Program-made: the position numbers and the translations under genes
Source of the DNA: Ectocarpus siliculosus
Taxonomy: Eukaryota > Sar > Phaeophyceae > Ectocarpales > Ectocarpaceae
Assembly (NCBI GenBank): GCA_000310025.1
Contig: FN649758.1
Coordinates: 3,636,440-3,700,439, forward strand
DNA: 64,000 nt
Direction: 5' to 3'
In this document: in pieces, positions 12,633-35,480 of the stretch
Layout of the letters: every line of letters begins with the position of its first letter
Position numbering within the stretch: position 1 is the first letter of the stretch
The notes under the pieces: generated by a model
The model's input: the letters and a program-made list of their open reading frames with translations, nothing else
Told to the model about the DNA's origin: nothing
Databases searched by the model: none

Positions 12633-12850
12633 GATCCGAAGGGTCCGCAAGTCAGAAGAATCAGCGACAGAAAGCCTACGCTGTAGCCTACAGTAGACGC
12701 CTAGACCCCGCCCGCCTCTGCCTAGTACACGCTATGCGAGGTAAACATAGACTGGAAGACCACATCACGGGCCTGGAGGGGTATTGCAGGTGTGTAATGC
12801 CCTGGTACTTCACAGAAGAAAAGAGAGACAGCCACCTGGAAAGGAAATAT
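12631..12850 (+). repeat. Dispersed repeat, right half of a split copy
   Basis: This matches the right part of the 2611-2945 repeat, with shared GGGTCCGCAAGTCA, CGCTATGCGAGGTAAA-like and TGGTACTTCACA blocks. It starts immediately after the SINE-like cluster. Confidence 0.65.
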
Positions 12851-14162
12851 AAGAAAAAAGAAAATAGATAATCTGGAGCTGTTAAGCGTCAGTCTCTCCG
12901 GCCTAACAATAGCCCTAAGTTCATTTTTGTCGCCGACCCTCTTATTCCGATTCCCATACCCTTGCCCGACCGTGTCTCAAAAGCCGATCTCGACCTAGGC
13001 ACACGTCAGGCGACATCCCGACCATGCCTTGGTGGGGCATCGTAATGAACCCCTAGACTACCGTGGCGACAAACAAACAAACAGAACAAACAAGACGAAA
13101 GGGCCACCAAAGGCACGTCATCGCTCGTGGGGAGTTGGTGCAATGGTGCAGTGAAGGAGGGGGGGGGGGGATTAGTCAATGAAGGTGTTCTTTCCGGCAC
13201 ATTCTGCGCCACTCGGTCCGCTGAAGTAATGAAGTATTATATTGTTGTTCGGACTCCGACAAAGCGTCGTTTTCTTCATTTACCTCTGTACCATGGAGTC
13301 TCTGCTGTTGTGCACGCCGTCAACGCAGTAGACCCATTTCCCCAGAAGCTTGTCAACAGCAGTATTAGTAGATTACACCAGTATAGGGGATTGGAACTAA
13401 GTAGCTGTGACAGGTCGTCAGCAGTGGGCCGCGAACGGTTCGGGCCAACATTAAGGTTTGCACACTTTTTCGGACTGTAGCTTCACCCTTTTGACAGCAC
13501 GGCCTCAGCAACGAATATGGGCGAGCCAAACGCGCATGCCGCTGCTTCATGATGTCCTCCACCGGAACGTGTGCTCCGATCGGGACTCCGCAACGCACAA
13601 GACCTTTCTTGAGCTACCCGCCGTGTCGCCTGTTTTTGTGTTGAATATGGACCGGTAGAATTTGTTTGTTGTCTTCGTTTGAGAGAAAGGTGCGTGGAGG
13701 CACTACTGTAGACTTCGCGATAAGCTGTTGGAAACAGTCCAGGAATGGTTTACTGCCGAACACTTCCCCGACTTGCCTCAAGTGTTTCGTGTGTGATTGC
13801 TGGGTTCTTTCTGGACCGTCTTCGAAGTACACGTAGTGGAGAAAATCGAGATCCGTCGGCCAGAACACAGCTCAGCAGAGGGTCCTTTACCAGGCAACAC
13901 AATCAACCTGTACTCGACTTGGTGACGTACTTCGAAGTCGGCCCAAAAATGATAGTAAAACAGGGGGGGGGGCGCCAGTCCCTCTTCGTCCATGTACCGT
14001 ACTGAAGCTAACCCCCCCTCGGCACGTCCGACAAGATTGACGGCAGCGGCAACGATTTGATTCCGCGCCTGATGATGATCCCCTTCCTTCCCTCCTTCCT
14101 TCTGCCGCGTGGTGTCGTGGTGTCAAATCCGCCGTCAATTCACCTGCTGGAGGTTCGCCGCG

Positions 14163-25317
<11,155 letters not shown>

Positions 25318-26610
25318 TTCCCTCCCTCCCGACGCTGTTCTTGCCGCACACGGTGGCTCCTGTTGGCGACTTCGAGCCCTCCTTAGTAGTAGTCGCCTAG
25401 TCTTCCGGTGCACTCTATAACGCCACGTTTCTTGCGGAGTGCGTGTCTTTGTTGGCAACTTGTGAGCGTGAACACTACAGCAGTACAATGTTTTGTTGTC
25501 GTCTTGTCTTGGCGCACTGTTGGGGTACATGTAGCACGCCTTTGGCGTTTGTCGGTGAAGTGCGTGTTGTTGTGTTGTTGATGGTGACTGACCCGTGCGT
25601 CGTGCTGTTGGGGGGAACCCCGTGTTTTAGTTCGTAGGTGCTTGAGGAGGGGGGGCAGTTTGCTCCTTGATTGTAGCACCCCATGTCGTACGCACGTTTG
25701 GTGCTGGATTCGGTCCTTGATTCCTCTCTTGCTTTGCATGTTCTCGGAGGCCGCGGAACGAAAAAGTGACTCCTCGAGAGTTTGGGGTCAGTTTGGCTCA
25801 GATTCTGTCGCCCCGCGTGCTCTTGGTTTTTGGTGATGGGTCTGGTCATGACTTCCCCGCGTGTTTTACGTCCTCCGGATCGCAAGGAATGTTTTGAAAG
25901 TAGTTCATGATAAGTTGTCTTTGTTATTGTTGTAGTGTGGGCACACGCTGGCTCGTAGATCACGTTCAGCCAACGTCGTGTGATAGTTTTGTTCTAGTGG
26001 GGCTCAGAGATAGTTTTGTCCTACATACGCAGCAACATACACCACGAAATATATCGTGCGCTTGATGCTACTTCCACGTTGTCGGAAAGAGGGTGCCCGA
26101 CAAGCCCCACTTCAGGAAGCTTGGAGATGCGCTCATGTGTGGTGGTGCTGTTGAGTCAACCTGCGGAGAGAGTCGTGCGCCCTGTGTACGGCTGCGGACG
26201 TGACAATATTCGCAGCTGGACGCGATGTTTTCTCAGAGAAGCATCACGACACCAATGCGCCCACGGTGTAGAAGATATTGCATGTGCGGTAAGAAAAACC
26301 CTGCTGCAGGTTCTGGGCGTGCGATGGTAAATGCGTGCCGTAAGTGACGTTTGGAAATATGAATTAATCTATGTGTGTTTTGGCGCTTTTTGTTACTACT
26401 GTCCTTGTAGTAGCAAGACTCATTGTAATAGCAAGACCAGAGGTGCTATGAAGCGCGCCAGCGAATTTCTGGTCTCAAGCAGTAATAGGCTAGGTTGGAC
26501 GTTAGTTGCAACGCCGGAAGGCGACAGACGCGATGGCAGATGGGGTGAGAGAGGGCCGGGGGTACTCGGGGAGGTCATGTTATTGGAGCACAGTAGAACA
26601 CGTCGGTCTC

Positions 26611-26773
26611 TATTAAGGAATAATAAATACACACACAGAAAGACTACCCATTCGAGATATACCCACAGTCGAACGGGATGTGGTGGAGTCTTTTCAGCGA
26701 GTGGAGGAAAGCCGGCTGGGTACTGGACTTATTTCGAGTCTTTTTAAGTCTATACACTGATGATTTATGTCAG
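26611..26773 (+). repeat. 163-bp inverted repeat, left arm
   Basis: Nearly identical to the reverse complement of 28181-28343, from TATTAAGGAATAAT to GATGATTTAT(G/T)TCAGT. The right side of the repeat differs at only a few sites (for example GCGAGTGGAGG versus GTGAGTGAAGG). The two arms enclose about 1.4 kb, and a truncated third copy lies at 1372. Confidence 0.88.
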
Positions 26774-26929
26774 TGATGCCAGCTGGTGCTAAGTACAAAA
26801 ACATCTGTATACATCATGGTGGCGGGGGGCGTCTATTGGCCGGTTTTGAATTCCCCCCTTCCTTTTCGTTGGAATAAATGTGGTATGTCGGCCTACCGCA
26901 CATGCGTCGGCGAATGGTTTAGGGGTACT

Positions 26930-27395
26930 ATTGTATCATGCGTGTGCGCACGAAAGACAAGCAGCACGTTTTCAGCTGCGGAAAATTCGCTGCGGATTCC
27001 GCTCGCATGGCCATAGCGGCAGCCTAGCTCGAATTTGGTTCGTGCACGAGCCTGTAAGAGAGGGACGTACGGGACCCCCGCAATTGCTCGACGCCGCAGT
27101 AACAAGGACACGTGGTGCAATAGTGTAGCAATATATGCGATGTGTCTGCCTGCTGCACGCACGTTGACGATTTGTTTTTGGGGAGATGTGTTATAATGCA
27201 TCTGCGCACGAAAGGCACTCAACACGTTTTCGGCTGAGGATGTTTCACCGCGGATTCTGCTCGCACGGCAAAACGGTTAACCTAGCTCGAATTCGGCTAC
27301 TTTCAAAGGCGTCAAGAGCGGGGCGTCCGGAACCCCTGCGATGGCTAGACACCGCAATCGCAGGGAGACGTGGTGCGATAGTGTCGTCAAGTGGC
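26930..27395 (+). repeat. Diverged tandem duplication
   Basis: Segments at about 26930-27130 and 27190-27395 align over their length. Shared blocks include GCGCACGAAAG, CACGTTTTC(A/G)GCTG, CGCGGATTC/GCGGATTC, CCTAGCTCGAATT, GGGACC/GGAACCCC and ACGTGGTGC(A/G)ATAGTGT. Similarity looks like roughly 65-75 percent by eye. Identity and coding status are unknown. Confidence 0.7.
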
Positions 27396-27851
27396 TCGAT
27401 TCAGAGAGAACGACGCCGCCACTCGTGCCCCCTAAAAGACTGTCAGTATCACCACCGACCTCACACGGTTGTTCCGCACGTCGAGAAATGCGCGGGATTA
27501 CTCCTTCGAATCAATGACGCGATGGAAGTTCCTTAATAGGGTTACCGTAAAAATCAAGAGCCGAGGAAGACGACCTTCGGCCTTGCACTTGGCGGTGAGA
27601 GGGCCTTGAAGAACGGGTGTGCCTTACTTCTGCAGCGAAAAAGCTGCAAGAAGGGTCGTCGCAGCATGGGTGTCCTAAGATAACCCGTCTGCTGGCACCG
27701 ACCAAGTAAATCGCCAATGAGTGAATTTCGTCTCGTTTTTATACGTCCGTAACATGTGCCACCTCGTACTTCTCGCCTGAGAGTCCAATGCAGCCCATCG
27801 CAGGTGTTATGGACTTCATTTTTCAAGAAGTATAGACGGCCACCGCGGAGG

Positions 27852-27905
27852 TCTAGTGGTATCCTAAGCGCCAGTCGCAAAGGTCGTGAGTTGGAATCCC
27901 GATGG
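27852..27905 (+). repeat. tRNA-like SINE head
   Basis: The block GGTCTAGTGGTATCCTAAGC, followed about 35 bp later by GAGTTGGAATCCC, resembles Pol III A and B boxes. It is also collinear with the sequence at 12066-12128 (GGTCTAGTTGGTATCCT followed by GGGGTTCGAATCCC). No complete cloverleaf forms. Confidence 0.5.
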
Positions 27906-27990
27906 ATGGGGTGAAAATTTTCAAAAATTAGAGGTGAAAGCGGAATATAGCTGAAAATGCTTTCGTGAGAACCAAAAATCGACGTTAGCA

Positions 27991-28033
27991 CCGTCGCCGA
28001 GGGAAAGGGACGGCTGGACCCTTCTCGCGACAA
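27991..28033 (+). repeat. Short dispersed repeat, plus copy
   Basis: The block GTCGCCGAGGGAAAGGGACG, followed by GCTGGACCCTTCTCGCGA, recurs as its reverse complement at 29183-29222 with a few differences. It lies about 90 bp after the tRNA-like head at 27852 and may be the body of the same SINE-like family. Confidence 0.65.
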
Positions 28034-28180
28034 AAACAGCATTCAGCACGCACCCCAGGATGAAGGTGGGGCACGAAATAAAAAAAGAAGAAAAATGCCC
28101 TGATGTTTACCCCCTCTGCGTGACCCCTGGTTGCCCCCTCCGTGTGACCCTGGATGGTTGTTGTACGAACATATAATATA

Positions 28181-28343
28181 CTGAAATAAATCATCAGTGT
28201 ATAGACTTAAAAAGACTCGAAATAAGTCCAGTACCCAGCCGGTTTCCCTTCACTCACTGAAAAGACTCCACCACATCCCGTTCGACTGTGGGTATATCTC
28301 GAATGGGTAGTCTTTCTGTGTGTGTTTATATTATTCCTTAATA
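28181..28343 (-). repeat. 163-bp inverted repeat, right arm
   Basis: Reverse complement of 26611-26773 with a few substitutions. See the left arm for the shared ends. The two arms plus the 1.4-kb interior could be a single foldback element or two independent insertions. Confidence 0.88.
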
Positions 28344-29182
28344 CTGAAATACGTGTATATAGTGCACGTCTCACCACCAAAAATGGGAGAACTGTCACTA
28401 CAGTAAATAGGAAACACAAGACCTACAGACGGATTCCTGCGGGCTGAGAAATCACGAGGTTGCAGCATTGATGCTGCTTTTCGGAAGATAAGTTCACTTC
28501 TTCAATCCAATGGGGAGCTTCGGAACACAACACCTGTACTGTAGACGAAGGAGGATCTTGCATCGGCAGCAAGACGTTCGTGTCCGCCAAATGAAAAGTT
28601 TCGAACTATTTCAGAAAATTGGGCAGAGCAGAGAATGCCAATATCGTGTGTACGCGAAAGATCCCGATACATGTATGTGTCGCAACATATAGTCTTGCAT
28701 GCATGCCACTGTAGGTACTGTATGGGAGAACCGTTCGATACGATATTCATTATACTGGTGCCCACATGTTCTAGATTTTGTGAAGATCCATGCTGCCTTC
28801 CAAGAGTTATCAAATCAAGATCATCACCCACGTCCCGCCCAACCCGCCCACGCTCAACCCCTCACTCATCACTCTCCTCGACACCCACTCATCGCCGTCC
28901 TTCCCGCTCCGCCCGCCGCACCGGTCACTCTCCTTCACACCACACAGCAGTTCCCGGCCGGAGCATCGACCAGCGGTGAGTTCACTCCTCCTGTGCTGTG
29001 TAAAGAGATTTGTGTGTGTTCGTTCCGTCTATTCTGGCGCCGGTTTACAGGCCTTTCGGCTTACACGTAGACTATACATATACCTGACGCATCAGCCGGG
29101 GTTACACAAGAGGAAGGTCACACATATTCTTGTGTTATTTATTGCCCACCTCTCCAACTGCGGTGCTTGCCTTAATTTCTAT

Positions 29183-29222
29183 CGCGAGAAGGGTCCAGCC
29201 ATCCCTTTTCCTCGTCGATCGT
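29183..29222 (-). repeat. Short dispersed repeat, minus copy
   Basis: Matches the reverse complement of 27991-28033, with shared TCGCGAGAAGGGTCCAGCC. It indicates a dispersed family in both orientations. Confidence 0.65.
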
Positions 29223-30416
29223 GAACCCGAAGGAAGGGTGTTTACTCACGACCTACGCAGATCGCGTTCCACTACAGGTTGCCGGGAACATATGATATCC
29301 CGGGAAAAAAGCCCTCTGGAGAGAGAATCGAACCCATGGGGCATTTCATATTCCCGATCGGTTTCCTGTGTGGGACAGGTTTGTAGCGTTCGCCTGGTCG
29401 CGAAGCACCTGTATGTAATCTGTTTCCATGTGAAGTTGGAACGGCGTGCGTACGTGTTAATCTCGTGAATTTATAGACTGTCGACAAGCCCTCGACTCAG
29501 TGTATAGACTAGCTTACAGACGGCCATGTCGACGTGTTAGAATCAACTCGGAGCACCACATCGATGCGCCTTCCTTGCTGATTGAGTGAACCTGTATGTC
29601 ACTCTATCAACCCAAGTTCTACTACTACAAAAAACCCAACAGCAGTACCAACCCAGGTTCGATTCAAACTACCGAACCAGAGCACTGATATGGTATAAGG
29701 TACCAAGCGTCCGGTCTCTACGCGCTCTTGATAATCAAGCAACATCAACCATGATTGTCTCCCATCAGCAGCCCATCGTTCAGTTGATGGGGAACCGAAA
29801 TATGGTTGCTTGAGCGATGACTCGGGCGTCTATCTTTCTCATCAACAACGACAGTTCATGTAGGGTGAAGCATCGCCCCCCCGCCCACTGCGTGCGGGGG
29901 GGGGGCATACGTCCAGCAGGTCTGCGAGAACGGTATAGGCGTGTGCTTCGCGTCTTGGATAATGCTGACAACCATATTGTTCGGGATCTCTCCACCATTT
30001 CATTTCGTGGGTAATGAAACTTCGTGTTAAGATCATTCGTTCGTCCCATACAACCAAGACGCGCGTCACTATTCAACTTTGCATTAGGTGGCAATATAGA
30101 TTCACATATCCCTTTTCTCGGGTAAGAATTTTGACGATAGCAACGACTGCATCATGATGTGCAGTACTGCAGGAAGAAGAAAAATATGGGACCAACAAAG
30201 AAGGAGATACACACGAACATACGTGGCCCCCATGGGGATGAAGTATCCGAAAGAAGAGAAGGCATTTTGTATGCATGAAATACGAAGTGCGTAACTACAC
30301 CTACTACCAAATGTAACATATTGTCTAGAGTGCGTGCGATATCTCTGGACATAATACTATAACTACTGTACACATAAGCTCTGGACATGCACTCTCGATC
30401 ATGCGGGAAAATATAC

Positions 30417-30460
30417 CAAATGATGACAACGCGTCGGGTCTCGTACCCGGCTGGCCTCTC
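30417..30460 (+). repeat. 44-bp inverted repeat, left arm
   Basis: Matches the reverse complement of 31262-31305 with only two adjacent mismatches. The core of 34 bp is exact and contains GTCGGGTCTCGTACCCGGCT. The arms bound an 801-bp interior just upstream of the cysteine-rich protein gene. Confidence 0.92.
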
Positions 30461-31261
30461 TTTTTGTAGGCAGTTACAGATAGAAGTCGACCCTACCGCC
30501 CGGGCAAATTCTTCGCGATAAATGCGCCGAGACTGTCACCTTATTCCCCAGTGCCGCGAGTCCGGGTCATTCTTTTAAAATCATGGAAGTTTCGTATTTT
30601 CAGTCGATACAGTACGTAGACTAGTGGGCGCACTTTTCTCTTAATATGTTCTTAAAGACTCGAAAAATAGGCCGGGGCGCACCAATAACACCAGGTTGTT
30701 CTATCCAATCCATCCTGACTCCATGAAACCTTTGAAAGTATGTTTGGTAAATACCGCACCGGGTGATCGTGCAATAAGGTCAAATAAGGGACAATTTAGC
30801 CCTAGTGAGCTCCGCTTTGTGTATCGCCGCCAAAGGTTCGAGCGACGTTAAAAATACTGTTAACGCTATTCTTGTTTCGGCGGATATCTGATCTGCTCAA
30901 TGCGGGCGATCAAACGGTCAAGATCTGCAAAAAAACCCAGGCTGTCCACCGCCGTCAAACTTGACGATACATACACAGAACGGAAGCCATGAGCGTGCCT
31001 GCAACGAGATCATATTCGCAAAACATGAGAGATATCATATTCACAGGAGGCCACGCGAACCGTGTAGCTTCACGCCGCCGTTATGTTGGCTCGTCCAACT
31101 CTCCCTTTCGTAGGACCGCTCTTCAACCCCGTATCTGTGCTCGCCCGAAATCGGATGGTTCACGTTGTATGACGAAACAACACGTTTTCGACCTCCATCA
31201 GCTGGCCTCTCCTCATACTTTCACGTGAACAATGCGAGGAACGTGCACCAGCCAAAAATTG

Positions 31262-31305
31262 GAGAGGCCAGCCGGGTACGAGACCCGACGCGTTGCTATC
31301 ATTTG
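31262..31305 (-). repeat. 44-bp inverted repeat, right arm
   Basis: Right partner of 30417-30460. It ends 95 bp before the ATG of the cysteine-rich protein gene, so the 30417-31305 unit makes up the gene's proximal upstream region. No clear target-site duplication is seen outside the arms. Confidence 0.92.
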
Positions 31306-31399
31306 AAGAATGAAGTTCGTTTGGTTGAAGCCCACAAGCCTCTTCTTCTGCAACCCTTGGCCTCGCGCGCCCGCTTCCTTGTCCAATCGGCAGAGAACC

Positions 31400-32556
31400 A
31401 TGAAGCAGGCGGCTCACATCATCAAGGCCGTCCTCGCCGTCTGCATCGGACCTCTGCTTCTGGCTCCCACTGTCTCCGCTAGGACCTCCTCAGCCTTCGC
31501 CGACGCCGAGAACTCGTTCTACGACTACAGCGGCGACGAATTTGAACGAGTCAAGAATTTCGACTTCAACCAGTGTGACTACAACACGTGGATGTGCTGC
31601 TGGGACGGCCGGAATGGACTAGCTGTAAAAGACAACACGGTAAGACGTGACAAAATGCCGTCCGTTTTCAGGGCGGCGCTTGCCACACATCCTCTGTATG
31701 TCGACTTCGTCGCGTTGAAAGAACCACAGGCTCGATGGGACGCCGTACCCCCCCACCACCAACAGAGATGATTCTCGCTGTTCGTATTTATATTCGGAAT
31801 TTTACAAATACATACCATGGTACATATCAATGCCACCATAGACAATAACACCCCTTCGACGTACGTCGTCACGCGCAAGCACAGGACGTTCATGTGAATA
31901 TTATGCTCAATTGCTGATGTTTTCTCCCGCATTTCTACGCGCAGGATGTCTGTAGCTACAGAGGCGAAGAGTTCCCAGGGGATTCCGAAGGGCCGGTGCA
32001 CTGCCACGGGTTTGTGTGGCCTGAGAACGCGAGCGACGACTTCATCAAATATTTGGCGCTAGACGTCGCTTTCATCAACCACGTGGACGAGAAGGCCTAC
32101 ACCGGAAAGTGAGTCTGCGCAGGTTATTTTGATGAGTGTGTGGTGAGTCGGGTCAACTACATTGAACGATACTTGCACCAGCAAACAGCAGGTAGGTGCG
32201 TGTTGCCCATTCTGGTCGAATCGTTCGATACCCAACAGTCCACCCACATGCGCCGCCCCTTCTGCGATACCCACACACATCTTGTTGACCCCCGGCCCCA
32301 CCCTCTCCGCCTCCCGCCATGTTTTTAACTTGTTCTCCAACCCAGCATTCCGGGGGCTCCAGTGTGCCACTGCTTGGAAGAGATGCCAGAGGTATCTCGG
32401 GCCGATTGCACCCAGTACAGGAAAGCTAATCTGGCCGGAAGCGACTTCATGGCGTGCTCGAAAAACGATCTCAGGCGCGCGTACAAGGAGTTGTACCCGA
32501 CTGGTCGCGGCCGAGACCTACTTGTCAAAAAGTGTGACAACCGTTACGGTATGTAG
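31400..32556 (+). CDS. Small secreted cysteine-rich protein (unrecognised family)
   Basis: Exons 31400-31639, 31945-32108 and 32346-32556 join in phase (0 and 2) to give 204 residues. The first 27 residues form a signal peptide: Lys, a hydrophobic stretch of about 15 residues, then VSA before the predicted cut. The mature chain has ten cysteines. Distinct motifs are QCDYNTWMCCWDGRNG, VCSYRGEEFPGD, VHCHGFVWPE, VCHCLEEMP and DCTQY. The even cysteine number and the signal suggest an extracellular or cell-wall protein held by disulfides. The His/Cys clusters could also bind metal. I do not recognise the family and assign no function. An upstream in-frame ATG (31310) would bury the signal peptide, so ATG 31400 is preferred. 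The final TACGGTATGTAG could be a splice donor instead of the stop, which would lengthen the C-terminus. Confidence 0.75.
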
Positions 32557-33754
32557 GTTCATTGGGTCTTCTGCTTGACGTGGTGCATAGACTAAGCCTG
32601 CGGCTGCTTGTTCCCAAGATGTGTTCGGAGGAAGACCTGCCGCAGTGGCGGTTGCCGTTGGTCTCCGTGTTTAGCACTGTTCCCCATGCTGGGTCTTTTT
32701 CCCCATGGCACGCGGGTTTCTGTTTTGTACTACTGCATGGAACTCGTACCGCTCATGATGGGACATGTACGTAGAGAACGTCTCTGTGGCAATATTCTGT
32801 ACACTTCGAGTTGCACCTTGTCGTAGGTAGCCCACAGGGTCGAAGGATAGTTGCCATACGGCATCGTAGCAGGCTTTCGTTAGAGCGGAAGAGAGAGAAG
32901 AGGCTTAGCTGAAAACGGGGCCCAAATTGGGGAGCAAGTGGGTGCAACTTCTTTGCGCTCCAGATATACCTGGTAAAACGTTGGGTGGGGGGAGGGGGGT
33001 GCTGCTGGGCATCCTTTGGACAACTTGGTGCACCGAACGTTTGTTCTGTTTGGTATTCCGTGTTGTTCGTGCCTCCTACAGTAGAAAGTGATATTGGTAC
33101 CTCGTTGCATGGTGCATGTTTATCTACTAAAGTATTTCATTAGTTTGTATTTGTTGAGTTTGTACTTGTATGTCGCCTGGATGGTTAGACCTTGCCTCCT
33201 GGGACCTGATATTGCGTCTAGGACAGGTAAAATCTTGGCGAACCGTACCTTTTGCTGCATCATATTCTGTATTGTAAGATTATTGTCGTCTACGCTGGCT
33301 GGTGCGATACCTCCTCGGACCTGTACTATTGCTCAGGCAAGGGTCGGTGTAATGGAGCAACTGGAAGTAGATTATGAGCTTGTTCGGCGCTTTGTCTCGT
33401 TCATGGTACGCTATGTGTCGCTGTCGCGTGGTTGAGTGCCGTGTGTTGGAATATTTGGCACTACCGTAGCTGCAGCATCAAGTAGCCAGTTTGACTAGTT
33501 CAAATATTGTCAATGTCGCTATGTCATGTCGTAAACTTCGAAGAATAAAATTCCGTGCGATATGCCATACTCACTCGTCGGAATAAGGAAACATAATGTA
33601 GTTGGGTGATGTTCTATGTTCCATGTCCAGATTATGCATAGTCTCGATTTCAACTAAATCAAACCAGTTGAGTTCCAGTAGCTCAGCCTTGCGTGCTTGG
33701 ATATATATGCATCGTCTAGTTGTCAGAAGTATCTCCGACTTGTGTGCGTGAAAG

Positions 33755-35480
33755 GATATGTACCGCCGCAAGTAACTCAGACATACATGCGTGCTTGAAT
33801 AAATGAAGATTTGTGTGCGCTCAGCAGGCGAATTTGGAAGTAGTTCAGTTGTTGAAGCTATATTCTGTGTTTTGTCGTACATCAGTTCAAGTAATCACTA
33901 GTGCTTGCAAGCAGTACTTTATGTGCATACGTGGCAAGTTCGAGAGCATGGTGTTGAAGTCATATTTTCCAGAAACAATTACCGTATCTTAGCATACCAG
34001 TACCGTATTTTGCACACGTGTGATTGGTCGTCGTTGTCGAATAGGTGTGAGTCAATGATTTCGAGGATGAGCGTCGCGCGCACTCGCCCCATCCTCTCAC
34101 TGGGGTTCACTAACCCTCTGTTTTTCTGGAGAAATCCACTTCTGAGTGGTTTCACTCTGTTTCTCTACATTCATGCTGGTCTCCAACTGATTAGGTAAAC
34201 TGCATTTCCACCAACCCATCTTCTTCTTCTTCGGACTTCCTGCGCACTCAGAGCCAAGCCTCTCGTACTAAGTCCCAGCGGCACAACGAGTGAGTTGGTA
34301 CGCCGCGCTGCAGCTGTACAGGATACGTACAGGCTCACACGCAGCCCTTGAGTTTGCATTTGACCTGTGACTATATATAAGAATGCACAATCGGGTGCTC
34401 TGCCTATGTGCTGTACATCATCAGTGGTCATTGCCGCATAGGTTGTGTTCTGCCTGCGCGACATACTGCACAGAGAGCACGCACAAACTCAAGAACAAAT
34501 TAGGACACTCGACAATCTACGACACCTCTTCGAGAACCGATACGCGACAATCGTTAACACCCTCAAGCCTACCCTCACTCCCAAGATGTGCGAGGATATG
34601 CACCGTCCCAAATAGCCAAGACTTGAGTACGGTGGCAAGTAATTCAGACTGTGCGTGCGTTAAAACGGACTCGTATGCATTCAGTAGCCGAATGTGTAGT
34701 TCAGTTGTTGGAGCCTGTATTCTACCTTTGTCATACGTCGGTGCAAGTAATCCTTGACGCTTGCAAGTACAGTTTTAAAGATGTGCGCGTACGTTGCAAG
34801 TTCGAGAGCATGATGTTGAAGTCATATATATCAGTAACGTATCTTCCCTTACAAGTGTACCGTACTCTGAACACGTGTGCATTAGTCGACGATGCTTGAT
34901 AGGTGTGATTCCATGGTTTTGAGGACGACCGCGCACCCGCCCCACCCCCTTACTCTGCTGGGGATCTCTGCCCTTTGTCTCTTTTTTTCTGGAGAGATCC
35001 ACCTCTTTTTTTTTTCCTGTTCACCCTGTTTGTCTACATTCATGCTGGTCTCCACGGATCAAGTCACTGTCTTTCAACCAAACCATCTTCTTCTCCTTCG
35101 AACTTCCTGCGAACTCAGAGCCAAGCCTCTCGTACCAAAGAATCCAGCAGCGCAAAAAAGTGGGTTTGTACAGGATACGTACAGATTTACACGCAGCCGT
35201 TAGTTTTGCCGTTCTTTGTCCTGAGACAATGAGATTGCACAAATGTGCTCTACATATTATTAATGAACAACATCAGCGGTCATTGCTGCATACGCACGTT
35301 CTGGCCGCGCGACACACGGCAGAGAAAGCACGCACCGCCTCCAGAATTCATGAGCGTGTTCGACACTAGTCAACAACAACTCTTTCGAGACGCGATACGG
35401 GACTATCTCCTCAACACCCACAAGGCAAGCGTACCTTCCCCAAGAATTGGCGCTCCTTACCTTTTTCCTGTTTTTTCTGT
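33755..35480 (+). repeat. Tandem segmental duplication, unit about 865 bp
   Basis: Unit 1 (about 33755-34620) and unit 2 (about 34620-35480) align end to end. Shared blocks occur in the same order and spacing: GTAGTTCAGTTGTTG (33840 and 34692), GCAAGTTCGAGAGCATG (33934 and 34795), TACATTCATGCTGGTCTCCA (34168 and 35035), CTCAGAGCCAAGCCTCTCGTAC (34248 and 35115) and GGATACGTACAG (34321 and 35173). Indels and substitutions are frequent, so the event is not recent. Neither unit shows a convincing gene. Confidence 0.82.

Larger units (their letters stand above)
7836..14162. other. Intergenic, repeat-rich
   Basis: I see no gene in this 6.3-kb stretch. It holds a long TC microsatellite (10160-10234), SINE-like units (11211-11334 and 12171-12588), a tRNA-like sequence (12066-12128), an ATA/TAA array (about 12586-12630) and the two halves of a dispersed repeat (10970-11107 and 12631-12850). 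Frames over the TC tract give only Ser-Leu or Arg-Glu repeats and are not genes. The last 120 bases are probably promoter or 5' leader of the oxidase gene. Confidence 0.55.
25318..31399. other. Intergenic, repeat-rich
   Basis: No gene found. The region contains a diverged tandem duplication (about 26930-27395), a 163-bp inverted repeat pair (26611-26773 and 28181-28343), a tRNA-like SINE head (27852-27905), a short inverted pair (27991-28033 and 29183-29222) and the 44-bp inverted arms at 30417 and 31262. Open frames of up to about 140 codons are present but none shows conserved motifs or flanking splice signals that fit. Confidence 0.5.
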
